Below, in pieces: positions 1-8,221 of a stretch of 64,000 bases of DNA (position 1 is its first letter; every line of letters begins with the position of its first letter). Under the pieces are notes generated by a model. That model was not told where the DNA came from, searched no databases, and saw nothing but the letters and a program-made list of their open reading frames with translations. Location: the NCBI RefSeq assembly GCF_000389965.1, contig NC_021191.1, positions 6,821,501-6,885,500 on the forward strand. The letters run 5' to 3'. A program made the translations under genes and the position numbers. The stretch comes from Actinoplanes sp. N902-109. GTDB lineage: Bacteria; Actinomycetota; Actinomycetes; Mycobacteriales; Micromonosporaceae.

Positions 1-960
1 CGCGCCGAGCAGCAGGATCAGCTCGCCGCCGGCCGGCACCGGCACCCCGGCGAGCACCCGGTCCGAGCCGGCGAACCGCTCGGTGAGCTGCACCGGGGGG
101 TCGTACCGGAGGATCTCCTCGACGAAACCCGGCGCGAGCCCCGGATCGGCGCGCAACCGGGCAGCATGCGCGGGGTGCTGCAGCAGCAGCCGCACGCCGT
201 TGCCGATCAGGTTGGTGGTGGTCTCGAACCCGGCGACCAGCAGCAGAGCCAGATTGCCCATCAGCTCGCCGGCGGTCAGCGTCTCCCCGTCGGCGGCGTG
301 CGCGGCGGCCAGCGCGGTCACCAGGTCGTCCTGCGGCTCCTGCCGGCGCACCGCGATCAGCGCGGCGAAATAGGCCTCCAGCTCCTTGGCGGCGGCGTGC
401 GCGGCCGCGGCCTCCGCCGCACCGAACCGCACCTCGAGCACCGCGGTCAACGCCTCGGCCAGCCGCCGGAAGTCGGCCCGGTCGGCCGGCGGCACCCCCA
501 GCAGGACGCAGATCACCGCGATGGGCAACGGGTAGGCCAACCGGGTCATCACATCGACCACGCCGTCGCGCGCGTGCGCCGCCAGCTCGTCCAGCCCGGC
601 AGCGACCTGCGCCTCAATCACCGGGCGCAGCCGGCCCACCCGCCGGGCGGTGAACACGCCCGCGGCCAACCGGCGCATCCGGGTGTGGTCCGGCGGGTTC
701 TTGCGGAGCATCGAATCGACGAACAGGGCCACGCCGCGGTTGTCCCGCCAGTCATCGAAGTGCTGGTCGAGCAGGGTGCTGTCGTACGCGCGCATGCCCG
801 GGTCCCGCAAGATCGCGTCGGCCTGCTCGTACCCCGAGACGAACCACGCGCCGCCGTGGCCCACCACCGGCCCGGCCGAGCGCAGCGCGGCGTACGCGGG
901 ATAAGGGTCGACGGCGGCAGCGGGCGACAGCAGCGTGGCAACGGCGGCGGCGACGTCCAT
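1..960 (-). CDS. Cytochrome P450, C-terminus beyond the window edge
   Basis: Haem-thiolate monooxygenase; substrate unknown. The frame is open for 320 residues from ATG at 960 and runs off the left edge. Visible: a helix-C type motif NPPDHTRMRRL (residues 88-98), the I-helix oxygen-activation motif AGFETTT (243-249) and the K-helix ExxR as EILR (282-285). The haem-binding Cys loop would lie about 35-40 residues further on, outside the window, so catalytic competence cannot be judged. Length and motifs match soluble bacterial CYP families of about 400 residues. The start lies 14 bases after the priA stop, with GGAG just upstream, suggesting co-transcription. Opposite-strand open frames here are shadows. 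The family assignment is secure; the specific CYP family is not determined. Confidence 0.93.
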   Translation of the reverse strand, partial: MDVAAAVATLLSPAAAVDPYPAYAALRSAGPVVGHGGAWFVSGYEQADAILRDPGMRAYDSTLLDQHFDDWRDNRGVALFVDSMLRKNPPDHTRMRRLAAGVFTARRVGRLRPVIEAQVAAGLDELAAHARDGVVDVMTRLAYPLPIAVICVLLGVPPADRADFRRLAEALTAVLEVRFGAAEAAAAHAAAKELEAYFAALIAVRRQEPQDDLVTALAAAHAADGETLTAGELMGNLALLLVAGFETTTNLIGNGVRLLLQHPAHAARLRADPGLAPGFVEEILRYDPPVQLTERFAGSDRVLAGVPVPAGGELILLLGA

Positions 961-974
961 CGCTCCATTGTGGG

Positions 975-3900
975 TCACAGGAGCTCGGCCGGATCGACCT
1001 GGATGCGCACCGGCAGGGTGGCCCGCTTGGCGCTGCGCACCCCGGCCGCCGCGTGCAACGCCCGGGCCAGCTCGGCCGCCCGGCCGCGGGGCACCCGTAC
1101 GAGCAGGCGCTCCTGGTCGTCGGTGGCCGGTACCGGCCCGAGGATCTCGGCCTCCTCGGGCAGCCGGGCCGCGTCGAGCAACTCGGCCACCGCCTCGGTG
1201 CGCCCGGTCAGGCTGACGAACCGCAGCGCCGGCGGGAACCCCAGCTCCCGGCGCTCGGCCAGCTCCCGGGCGGCGAACCAGCCCGGATCCCAGCGCAACA
1301 GGGCCTGCACCGGCGCCAGCGACCCGTCGGCAACGACAACCACCCGGCCGCCCGCGCCCTGCGGTTTCGCCAGCGCCGCCGCGGAGAGCCAGCGCCGCAT
1401 CGTCTCCTCGGCCGCCCGCAGATCGGCCCGGGTCAGCATCGCCCACGTGTCGAGCAGCAGCACCGCCCCGAACCCGCCCTCGGCCACCGGCTCGGCGCCC
1501 GGCGTCGCCACCACCACCGCCGCCTCCCCCGGCACGCTGTCGAGGATCTCGTCCCGCCCGGACGTGCGCACCGGCACCCCCGGGAACGCCCGGCCCAGCT
1601 CCTCCGCCGTACGGCGGGCGCCGATCACCGACGCCCGCAACCGCCGCCCGCCGCAAGCCGGGCACGCATAGGCCGCCGACGCCCGCCCGCACCAATGGCA
1701 CACCGGAACATCCCGCGACCCGGCCAGCCCCAACGGACCCGAACAATGCGGGCACCGCGCAGGCGTCCGGCACTCGGCACAGGCCACCGACGGCAGATAG
1801 CCCCGCCGCGGCACCTGGACCAGCACGGGAGCCCCTGCCTGCAATGCCTGCCGCGCCGTCTGCCACGCCAGACTCGGCAACCGCGCGGTCACCGCCCCCG
1901 GATCCCGCGCCAGCTGAGGATCATCCCCGGTGGGAGCTATCGCCGGCGACCGCCGCCGCACCGTCTCGCGAGCCGCCACGATCTCCTTGGCCCAGCCCGT
2001 CTCGACCAGCAACTGCGCTTCTCCCGTACGGGCGAAGCCGCCGACAAGCGCAGCGCACCCCGCCAGCTGAGCCCGGGTCAGCAACACCTCACGCGCGTGC
2101 GGGTAGGGCGCCCGAGGCTCGGCATGCAGGTCGTCCCCGTCGTCCCAGATGACCACCAGCCCCAGCCGAGCCACCGGCGCGAACATCGCCGCCCGCGTCC
2201 CCGCCACCACCGCCACCCGGTGCCGGCTGGCCGCCAGGAACCGCCTGTACCGCTCGGCCGGCCCGGCAGCAGCCTGCAGAGCCACATGCCGCCCCGCACC
2301 GAGCGCCTCCCCCAAGGCCCGGTCGACCCGCTCCAGATCCCTCGCGTCCGGAACGACGACGACCACCCCACGCCCACTGCGCGTCGTAGCAGCGGCGGCC
2401 CCGGCGATCCGCGCCGCCCAATCCTCCCCGGGCAGCGCGGACCACACCGCCCGCGGGCTCCGCCCCTCCCGCAACGCCTGCAGGAAGGAGGCTCCCGCCG
2501 GATAATCCCCCCACCCGGAATCGCCATCCGCCGCGGCACCGTCTGCCGTCGCCGACCCCGGCCCGGCCCCGCCGGTGGCGCCATCACCCCCGCCAACCGA
2601 GCCGGCCGCCGCCTGACCGCCGTCCGCCAACCCTGGCGCCGGCCCGGCTCCGGCAACGACGCGACTGGCATCACCAACGGCACCGGCTGCTGATTCACCC
2701 AGCGTGCCGCCGCCCCGAACCCGAACCGCGGAGGCACCCTGGACCGCCGAACCCCGCGGTGCCCGCGCCGCTGACTCGACTTCACGCGGTGAGCCGCTGC
2801 CGGTGGAGAAGTCATGGCCCACCGCGCTGATGCCGTCCGCAACCTCGTCGTCCGCGGCGCTACTGCCCTCCGGAGCCCCGTCGCCCGCTGCGCTGCTGCT
2901 GCCCGAAACCCCGGCCCCCGCGGCACTTACGCCGCCCGCAACCTCGTCGTCCACGGCGCTGATGCCGCCCGAAACCCCGGCCCCCGCGGCACTTACGCCG
3001 CCCGCAACCTCGTCGTCCACGGCGCTGATGCCGCCCGAAACCCCGGCCCCCGCGGCGCTACTGCCGCCCGAAACCCCGGCCCCCGCGGCGCTACTGCCCG
3101 GAACTCCGGCCTCCACGGCTTTACTGCCGGCCGGAACCTGGTCGACGACTGCGAGGGCCGCATCCACGCCGTTCTGCGCCGCTTCCCCGCTGATGCTGTC
3201 ATCAGATGCCGGGCTTGCGGCGGCGCCGATTGCCGGGCCTGCGGCGGCGGTTGCCGGGCCTGCGGCGGCGGTTGCCGGGCCTGCGGCGGCGCCGACGGCC
3301 AGGTCCGCGGCGGAGTCGCTCACCTCCGCACGATCCGCTGCCGGACGCGCGGGGCCACCCACCGTTTCCGCGCCGCGGTCATCAGCCTCCGGAGCGCCGG
3401 ACGCCGCACCATGTGCAACGCCGCCTTTTGCAGCGCCCTGTGCACCACCGTCTTGTGCGAACACCGCGCCGCTTCCTGGGCCTGCGTCGCTGCTTGCTCG
3501 TCCCGGGTCGCCGCTCCCTGGTCCCCCGTCGCTTTCTCGTCCCCCGTCGCTTTCTCGTCCCCCGTCGCTTTCTCGTCCTGCGTCGCCATCCGCACCGGAC
3601 GAAGCCGCGCCGGCGCCATCCACAGCACGCGAACCCGCGGCGCGATCCGCAACAGGCGAACTGGCGGCGCCGTCCACAGCACGCGAAGCCGCGGCGCCAT
3701 CCGCAACAGGCGAACTGGCGGCGCCGTCCACAGCACGCGAATCTGGGCCGGCGCCATCAGCGCTCGGCTGCCGGGGGCCGGTGGGCTGGGATTCCGCGCG
3801 GGCGTGGCGGGGCGGGACGGCCAGGCGGAGGATGTCGGAGAGATTGCCGGCGTAGCGGTCGGCCACGGCTCGGGCGAGGTGGGCTATCTCCGGGTCGAGG

Positions 3901-4166
3901 ATGCGCTCCGGGGAGACGACCTTGTCGAGGTAGGCGAGTTTGGCGTGGTCGCTGGATTCCACCCGTTCGAGCAGGAAGCCGTTGACGAGCTGGCCGGCGA
4001 AGCGCACCTTCACCCGTACGCCGGGCTGGGCCGCGGCGTCGTCGGTGGCCGCGACCAGGTAGTCGAAGGTGCGGTCGAGGTGGGGCAACGGCACGTCGAC
4101 GGACACCCGGGCGACCGGCAGGTCCGGGGCGGGTGTGCGGTCGTGATGCTTCGGCGCCACCCGCAC
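975..4166 (-). CDS. priA: Primosomal protein N' (PriA), helicase-inactive actinobacterial type with giant linker
   Basis: Replication-restart factor. The N-terminal DNA 3'-end binding domain is visible (VARVSVDVPLPHLDRTFDYL). About 425 residues of Ala/Gly/Ser-rich repeats follow (DNA roughly 2525-3800), then the helicase-fold region. Walker A is absent (the equivalent loop has no GKT) and the DEAH box is replaced by WDDGDD, as in other actinobacterial PriA proteins thought to lack ATPase activity. Four zinc-binding Cys pairs are intact: CAEC, CPHC, CHWC, CPAC. Start: the frame extends to GTG at 4238, but that stretch contains a strong terminator for metK, so I place the start at GTG 4166, just past it; another GTG lies at 4160. 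The start is uncertain. P450 follows 14 bases downstream. Confidence 0.88.
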   Translation of the reverse strand: MRVAPKHHDRTPAPDLPVARVSVDVPLPHLDRTFDYLVAATDDAAAQPGVRVKVRFAGQLVNGFLLERVESSDHAKLAYLDKVVSPERILDPEIAHLARAVADRYAGNLSDILRLAVPPRHARAESQPTGPRQPSADGAGPDSRAVDGAASSPVADGAAASRAVDGAASSPVADRAAGSRAVDGAGAASSGADGDAGRESDGGRESDGGRESDGGPGSGDPGRASSDAGPGSGAVFAQDGGAQGAAKGGVAHGAASGAPEADDRGAETVGGPARPAADRAEVSDSAADLAVGAAAGPATAAAGPATAAAGPAIGAAASPASDDSISGEAAQNGVDAALAVVDQVPAGSKAVEAGVPGSSAAGAGVSGGSSAAGAGVSGGISAVDDEVAGGVSAAGAGVSGGISAVDDEVAGGVSAAGAGVSGSSSAAGDGAPEGSSAADDEVADGISAVGHDFSTGSGSPREVESAARAPRGSAVQGASAVRVRGGGTLGESAAGAVGDASRVVAGAGPAPGLADGGQAAAGSVGGGDGATGGAGPGSATADGAAADGDSGWGDYPAGASFLQALREGRSPRAVWSALPGEDWAARIAGAAAATTRSGRGVVVVVPDARDLERVDRALGEALGAGRHVALQAAAGPAERYRRFLAASRHRVAVVAGTRAAMFAPVARLGLVVIWDDGDDLHAEPRAPYPHAREVLLTRAQLAGCAALVGGFARTGEAQLLVETGWAKEIVAARETVRRRSPAIAPTGDDPQLARDPGAVTARLPSLAWQTARQALQAGAPVLVQVPRRGYLPSVACAECRTPARCPHCSGPLGLAGSRDVPVCHWCGRASAAYACPACGGRRLRASVIGARRTAEELGRAFPGVPVRTSGRDEILDSVPGEAAVVVATPGAEPVAEGGFGAVLLLDTWAMLTRADLRAAEETMRRWLSAAALAKPQGAGGRVVVVADGSLAPVQALLRWDPGWFAARELAERRELGFPPALRFVSLTGRTEAVAELLDAARLPEEAEILGPVPATDDQERLLVRVPRGRAAELARALHAAAGVRSAKRATLPVRIQVDPAELL

Positions 4167-4187
4167 AGTCTTGCGCCCGGGTGTGAC

Positions 4188-4224
4188 AAAAAGTGCGGGT
4201 GCCTCGGCCGCGGCCGAGGCACCC
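4188..4224 (-). terminator. Rho-independent terminator of metK
   Basis: A perfect 28-bp palindrome at 4197-4224 (arms with core GGGTGCCTCGGCCG) is followed on the minus strand by a run of five T at 4192-4188. It lies 17 bases after the metK stop codon. Its position inside the longest possible priA frame argues that priA starts further downstream. Confidence 0.85.
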
Positions 4225-4240
4225 GGGTGCTGCGTCACCG

Positions 4241-5431
4241 TCAGGCGGCGGCGTTCTTCAGGTCCTGCGCGCGCTCGGTGCTCTCCCAGAGCAGCTCGGG
4301 CAGCTCGCGGCCGAAGTGGCCGTACGCGGCGGTCTGCTGGTAGATCGGGCGCATCAGGTCGAGGTCGCGGATGATCGCGGCCGGGCGCAGGTCGAAGACC
4401 TCGTTGATGGCCTTCTCGATCCGCTCCACCGGCACGTTCTCAGTGCCGAACGTCTCGACGAACAAGCTCACCGGATGCGCCTTACCGATCGCATAGGCAA
4501 CCTGCGTCTCACACCGCTCGGCGAGCCCGGCGGCAACCACGTTCTTGGCCACCCACCGCATCGCATACGCCGCGGAACGGTCCACCTTGGACGGATCCTT
4601 ACCGGAGAACGCGCCACCACCGTGCCGGGCATACCCGCCATACGTATCCACAATGATCTTGCGACCGGTCAGACCAGCATCACCCATCGGGCCACCGATC
4701 TCGAAACGACCCGTCGGGTTCACCAACAGGCGATAACCCTCGGTGTCCAGACCCAGACCCTCCAACTCCGGCCCGATCACATGCTCACGCACATCCGGGG
4801 TGAGCAACGACTCCAGCGAGATGTCCGCAGCATGCTGCGACGACACCACCACCGTGTCCAGACGCACCGGCTTGAGACCGTCATACTCGATCGTCACCTG
4901 AGTCTTACCGTCAGGCCGCAGATACGGAATCGTGCCGTCCTTACGAGCCGCCGACAACCGGCGGGCCAGCCGGTGCGCCAACGCGATCGGCAACGGCATC
5001 AACTCAGGGGTCTCCGAGCACGCGAAGCCGAACATCATGCCCTGATCACCGGCACCCTGAGCGTCGAGCACATGCTCGGAATCACCCTCGCGCAGCTCGA
5101 GCGCGCTGTCGACACCCTGGGCAATATCGGGCGACTGCGAACCGATGGACACGCTGACGCCACAGGACGCGCCGTCGAAACCCTTCTTCGACGAGTCGTA
5201 CCCGATCCCCAGGATGGTCTCGCGCACGATGCTGGGAATGTCCGCGTACGCCTGAGTGGTCACCTCACCGGCGACATGCACCTGCCCGGTGGTGATCAGA
5301 GTCTCCACCGCAACGCGGCTACGCGGGTCCTGCGTGAGCAGGGCATCGAGAATACCGTCGCTGATCTGATCAGCGATCTTGTCCGGGTGGCCTTCCGTGA
5401 CCGACTCGGAAGTGAACAGGCGGCGTGCCAC
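4241..5431 (-). CDS. metK: S-adenosylmethionine synthase
   Basis: Makes S-adenosylmethionine from methionine and ATP; cytosolic. 396 residues, the usual bacterial length. The N-terminal signature TSESVTEGHPDKIADQISD carries the catalytic His; the P-loop-like GGGAFSGKD lies in the second half. GTG start at 5431 with GAGGAG nine bases upstream. It follows coaBC after 41 bases and ends in a strong terminator, so coaBC-metK forms a transcription unit. The 41-base gap is too short for a SAM riboswitch and none is seen. Confidence 0.97.
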   Translation of the reverse strand: MARRLFTSESVTEGHPDKIADQISDGILDALLTQDPRSRVAVETLITTGQVHVAGEVTTQAYADIPSIVRETILGIGYDSSKKGFDGASCGVSVSIGSQSPDIAQGVDSALELREGDSEHVLDAQGAGDQGMMFGFACSETPELMPLPIALAHRLARRLSAARKDGTIPYLRPDGKTQVTIEYDGLKPVRLDTVVVSSQHAADISLESLLTPDVREHVIGPELEGLGLDTEGYRLLVNPTGRFEIGGPMGDAGLTGRKIIVDTYGGYARHGGGAFSGKDPSKVDRSAAYAMRWVAKNVVAAGLAERCETQVAYAIGKAHPVSLFVETFGTENVPVERIEKAINEVFDLRPAAIIRDLDLMRPIYQQTAAYGHFGRELPELLWESTERAQDLKNAAA

Positions 5432-5472
5432 GGTGCTCCTCAGATTTCGTCGAAGGTTCGTTGCGCGGCAGT

Positions 5473-6726
5473 CTAGTCACCGTGACTCGAAGTCGGCTGA
5501 ACCGGTGCCCGGCCGTCCCAGTCGTCACCGACCTGCACCGGCAGCCGACCAGCGACCTCGTCCCATATCGCATCCGCCACATCGTCTTTGGGGAGAATGC
5601 CCAGTTGAACGGTGGACCCGTCGGCGCCCAGAATCGTGACCGTGTTGTCATCGGCACCGAACACCAGGTCGGTGCCCACCTCGTTGACCACGATGAGGTC
5701 GGCACGCTTGCGGACCAGTTTGCCGCGGGCGTTCGACAGCGCGTCGTGCGTCTCGGCAGCGAACGCCACGAGCAGCTGACCTGGACGTTTGGCCTCGCCC
5801 AGCTCCGCCGCGATGTCCGGGTTGGTCACCAGTTCGAGCACTGGCGCCGTACCGTCGGCACTCTTCTTGATCTTCTGCCCGGCCACCGCCGCGGGCCGGA
5901 AGTCGGCCGGCGCGGCCGCCATGACCACCACATCCGCCGCCGCCGCGGCCGCAACCGTCGCCTTCCGCAGCTCCTCGGTCGTGCTCACGCTCACGACCTC
6001 GACCCCGGCGGGTACGGCCAGAGTGACGTTCGCCGCAACGAGCGTGACCTGCGCACCGCGGGCAACGGCTGACCGGGCCAGCGCGTACCCCTGTTTGCCG
6101 GACGAACGGTTGCCCAGGAAGCGCACCGGATCGAGCGGTTCTCGAGTGCCGCCGGCGGTCACCACCACCCGCCGTCCGGTCAGGTCACTCTTGTGGGCGC
6201 CGCGCAGCACCCGCAACGCCGTGGCGAAGATCTCGGCAGGCTCGGGCAGCCGGCCCTTGCCGGTGTCCGCCCCGGTGAGCCGCCCGACGGCCGGCTCGAT
6301 GACGATCGCCCCGCGCGAGCGCAACGTCGCCACGTTGGCCTGGGTGGCCGCGTTCTCCCACATCTCGGTGTGCATCGCCGGCGCGTACACGACCGGGCAG
6401 GTCGCCGTCAGCAGCGTGTTGGTCAGCAGGTCGTCGGCAAGCCCGTGCGCCGCCTTGGCCAGCATGTCGGCGGTCGCCGGGGCCACCACGACCAGCTCGG
6501 CGACGCGGCCGATGCGCACGTGCGGCACCTCGTGCACGTCCTGCCACACCTCGGTGGCCACCGGCTTGCCGGACAGCGCGGCCCACGTCGGGGCGCCGAC
6601 GAACTGCAGCGCCGAGGCGGTGGGCACGACCCGCACGGAATGCCCCGATTCGGTGAACTGCCGCAGCAGCTCGCAAGCCTTGTACGCGGCGATGCCACCG
6701 CAGACGCCGAGCACGATCTCAGCCAT
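5473..6726 (-). CDS. coaBC: Bifunctional phosphopantothenoylcysteine decarboxylase / phosphopantothenate-cysteine ligase
   Basis: Coenzyme A biosynthesis: the ligase half couples phosphopantothenate to cysteine using CTP, and the flavin-dependent decarboxylase half makes phosphopantetheine. 417 residues. The CoaC half is N-terminal (LGVCGGIAAYKACELLRQ; PAMHTEMWENAAT is the conserved PxMNxxMW-type motif with His for Asn). The CoaB half begins near residue 190 (RRVVVTAGGTREPLDPVRFL, then NRSSGKQG). ATG start at 6726. It lies downstream of rpoZ across a terminator-like hairpin and upstream of metK. Confidence 0.95.
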   Translation of the reverse strand: MAEIVLGVCGGIAAYKACELLRQFTESGHSVRVVPTASALQFVGAPTWAALSGKPVATEVWQDVHEVPHVRIGRVAELVVVAPATADMLAKAAHGLADDLLTNTLLTATCPVVYAPAMHTEMWENAATQANVATLRSRGAIVIEPAVGRLTGADTGKGRLPEPAEIFATALRVLRGAHKSDLTGRRVVVTAGGTREPLDPVRFLGNRSSGKQGYALARSAVARGAQVTLVAANVTLAVPAGVEVVSVSTTEELRKATVAAAAAADVVVMAAAPADFRPAAVAGQKIKKSADGTAPVLELVTNPDIAAELGEAKRPGQLLVAFAAETHDALSNARGKLVRKRADLIVVNEVGTDLVFGADDNTVTILGADGSTVQLGILPKDDVADAIWDEVAGRLPVQVGDDWDGRAPVQPTSSHGD

Positions 6727-6750
6727 GAGCCCACCCTTGGCGAAAAGACG

Positions 6751-6780
6751 AAGACCCGCGCCGGGTACGACGCGGGTCTT
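6751..6780 (-). terminator. Terminator-like hairpin between rpoZ and coaBC
   Basis: Perfect 10-bp inverted repeat AAGACCCGCG / CGCGGGTCTT with a 10-base loop. On the minus strand it is followed by CGTCTTTTCG, and on the plus strand by a short TGTT. It lies 18 bases past the rpoZ stop, so it may end or attenuate the gmk-rpoZ transcript before coaBC. Confidence 0.7.
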
Positions 6781-6798
6781 TGTTCCGTACGAGAAAGA

Positions 6799-7062
6799 TC
6801 AGGGGTTGTCGGTCGCCTCGGCGGTCAGCAGGCCGGCGTTGATCTCGCGCATCGCGATCGAGAGCGGCTTCTCCTGCGGGGTCGTCTCCACGAGGGGGCC
6901 GACATACTCGAGGAGGCCCTCACCGAGCTGGCTGTAGTAGGCGTTGACCTGGCGGGCGCGCTTGGCCGCGAAGATCACCAGCGAGTACTTCGACGAGGTC
7001 TTGTCGAGCAGCTCGTCGATCGGCGGGTTGGTGATGCCTTCGGGGTTGGCGATGGTTCCCAC
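6799..7062 (-). CDS. rpoZ: RNA polymerase omega subunit
   Basis: Small subunit that helps assemble the beta-prime subunit into RNA polymerase. 87 residues, usual actinobacterial size. The conserved core PPIDELLDKTSSKYSLVIFA and KRARQVNAYY match the omega family; the C-terminal part ends with KPLSIAMREI. Lies 34 bases downstream of gmk, the standard bacterial pairing, and upstream of coaBC-metK. Confidence 0.96.
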   Translation of the reverse strand: MGTIANPEGITNPPIDELLDKTSSKYSLVIFAAKRARQVNAYYSQLGEGLLEYVGPLVETTPQEKPLSIAMREINAGLLTAEATDNP

Positions 7063-7096
7063 GAAAAGACGTCCTAACGTTAAAGCTGTTCGGTTT

Positions 7097-7693
7097 TTAC
7101 AGCTGCTCGGGTGTCAGGAATGACGAACCGAGCAATCCTACCAGCTCATCAGCGGCGCGCTCGACGAAGTCGTTGACCACCGTGCGGTCGAACTCCTTCT
7201 CGGCGGCCAGCTCCTCGTCGGCGTGGGCGAGGCGGCGGCGGATCGTGTCCTCGTCGTCGGTGCCCCGGCCGACCAGCCGGCGGCGCAGTTCCTCGACGCT
7301 GGGCGGGGCCAGGAAGACAAGCTGGGCGTCCGGCATCGTGGCGCGCACCTGGCGCGCGCCCTGCAGGTCGATCTTCAGCAGCACCGGGCGGCCCTGGGCG
7401 AGCCACCCCTCGACCTGGGCGCGGGGCGTGCCGTAGAGGTTGCCCGCGAACTCCGCCCACTCGAGCAGCTGATCGCCCTCGACGAGGCGCTGGAACTCCG
7501 AACGGGTGACGAAGTGGTAGTGCTCGCCATCCGTCTCGTAGTCGCGCTTCTTGCGGGTCGTCACCGACACCGACAGCTTGATCCATGGCGAGCGCGCCCG
7601 GATCAGCTCGATCACGCTGTCCTTGCCCACCCCCGAGGGGCCGGAAAGGACGGTGAGTCGGGCCGCCGGGCGCGCGTCGTCATCCATGCTCAC
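7097..7693 (-). CDS. gmk: Guanylate kinase
   Basis: Phosphorylates GMP to GDP with ATP, feeding GTP and dGTP synthesis. 198 residues. P-loop GPSGVGKDS (residues 18-26; the usual GKS/T here is GKD, seen in other actinobacterial Gmk). GMP-binding signature VTTRKKRDYETDGEHYHFV, and LIDLQGARQV-type strand read as LKIDLQGARQVR. GTG start at 7693; an ATG two codons later is an alternative. Lies 26 bases after mihF and 34 before rpoZ. Confidence 0.96.
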   Translation of the reverse strand: MSMDDDARPAARLTVLSGPSGVGKDSVIELIRARSPWIKLSVSVTTRKKRDYETDGEHYHFVTRSEFQRLVEGDQLLEWAEFAGNLYGTPRAQVEGWLAQGRPVLLKIDLQGARQVRATMPDAQLVFLAPPSVEELRRRLVGRGTDDEDTIRRRLAHADEELAAEKEFDRTVVNDFVERAADELVGLLGSSFLTPEQL

Positions 7694-7719
7694 GGCTCAT
7701 TCCTACACGAGCCGCAGAG

Positions 7720-8037
7720 TCAGTTCGCAGCGAACTCCCCCAGGAGGGCCTTACGCTGCTGCTCGCCGAGGCCACGGAGGCGACGGCTGTCGGCGATCTT
7801 GAGCTTCTCCATGATCTGGGTGGCCCGGATCTTGCCGATGCCCGGCAGCGCCTGGAGCACGGCCGAGACCTTCAGCTTGCCGACGACGTCGTCGCCCTCC
7901 GCCCGGTCGAGCACGGCGGCGAGGGTGGTCTTGCCGGACTTGAGCTGTTCCTTCAGCTCGGCCCGGGCCTTGCGAATCTCCGCAGCCTTCTCCAGCGCGG
8001 CTTTACGCTGCTCGGGGCTCAGTGACGGGAGCGGCAC
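7720..8037 (-). CDS. mihF: Actinobacterial integration host factor (mIHF/sIHF)
   Basis: Nucleoid-associated DNA-binding protein found only in actinobacteria, first known as the host factor for phage L5 integration; bends DNA and affects development and secondary metabolism in Streptomyces. 105 residues. The core LPGIGKIRATQIMEKLKI is the helix-two-turns-helix DNA-binding motif, preceded by a basic helical N-terminus (KAAEIRKARAELKEQLKSGK). GTG start at 8037 behind GAGGAGAA. It lies upstream of gmk as in other actinobacteria. An intact host factor is notable given the prophage at 50 kb. Confidence 0.95.
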   Translation of the reverse strand: MPLPSLSPEQRKAALEKAAEIRKARAELKEQLKSGKTTLAAVLDRAEGDDVVGKLKVSAVLQALPGIGKIRATQIMEKLKIADSRRLRGLGEQQRKALLGEFAAN

Positions 8038-8103
8038 CAGTTCTCCTCAGGTCCCTATCGCGCCTGTAGTTCAATACCGGCGCATCTGTGAAACGTGGTG
8101 TGC

Positions 8104-8218
8104 CAGGGAACCAAAGGGGCATGTGGTTCCCGGCGCCGGGAAAACTAGCGGTCAATGGCGCTTTCGGCAACGTGGGGGTACCCCCCATCCCGGTACAGCC
8201 GGGCCTGCTAGGCAGGCC
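8104..8218. other. Cluster of four short hairpins between pyrF and mihF
   Basis: The 184-bp gap between mihF and pyrF holds GGGAACCA (8106-8113) paired with TGGTTCCC (8124-8131), GGGGGTACCCCC (about 8175-8186), CCGG(N)CCGG around 8190-8202, and GGCCTGC / GCAGGCC (8202-8208 / 8212-8218). Read on the minus strand the last three lie directly after pyrF and could end its transcript, although no T run follows. The first lies about 70 bases before the mihF start and could act in the mihF leader. Function is inferred from position only. Confidence 0.4.
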
Positions 8219-8221
8219 GTT

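Noticed and set aside
5432..5472. SAM riboswitch before metK
   Set aside because: Only 41 bases lie between coaBC and metK and they show no riboswitch-like structure.
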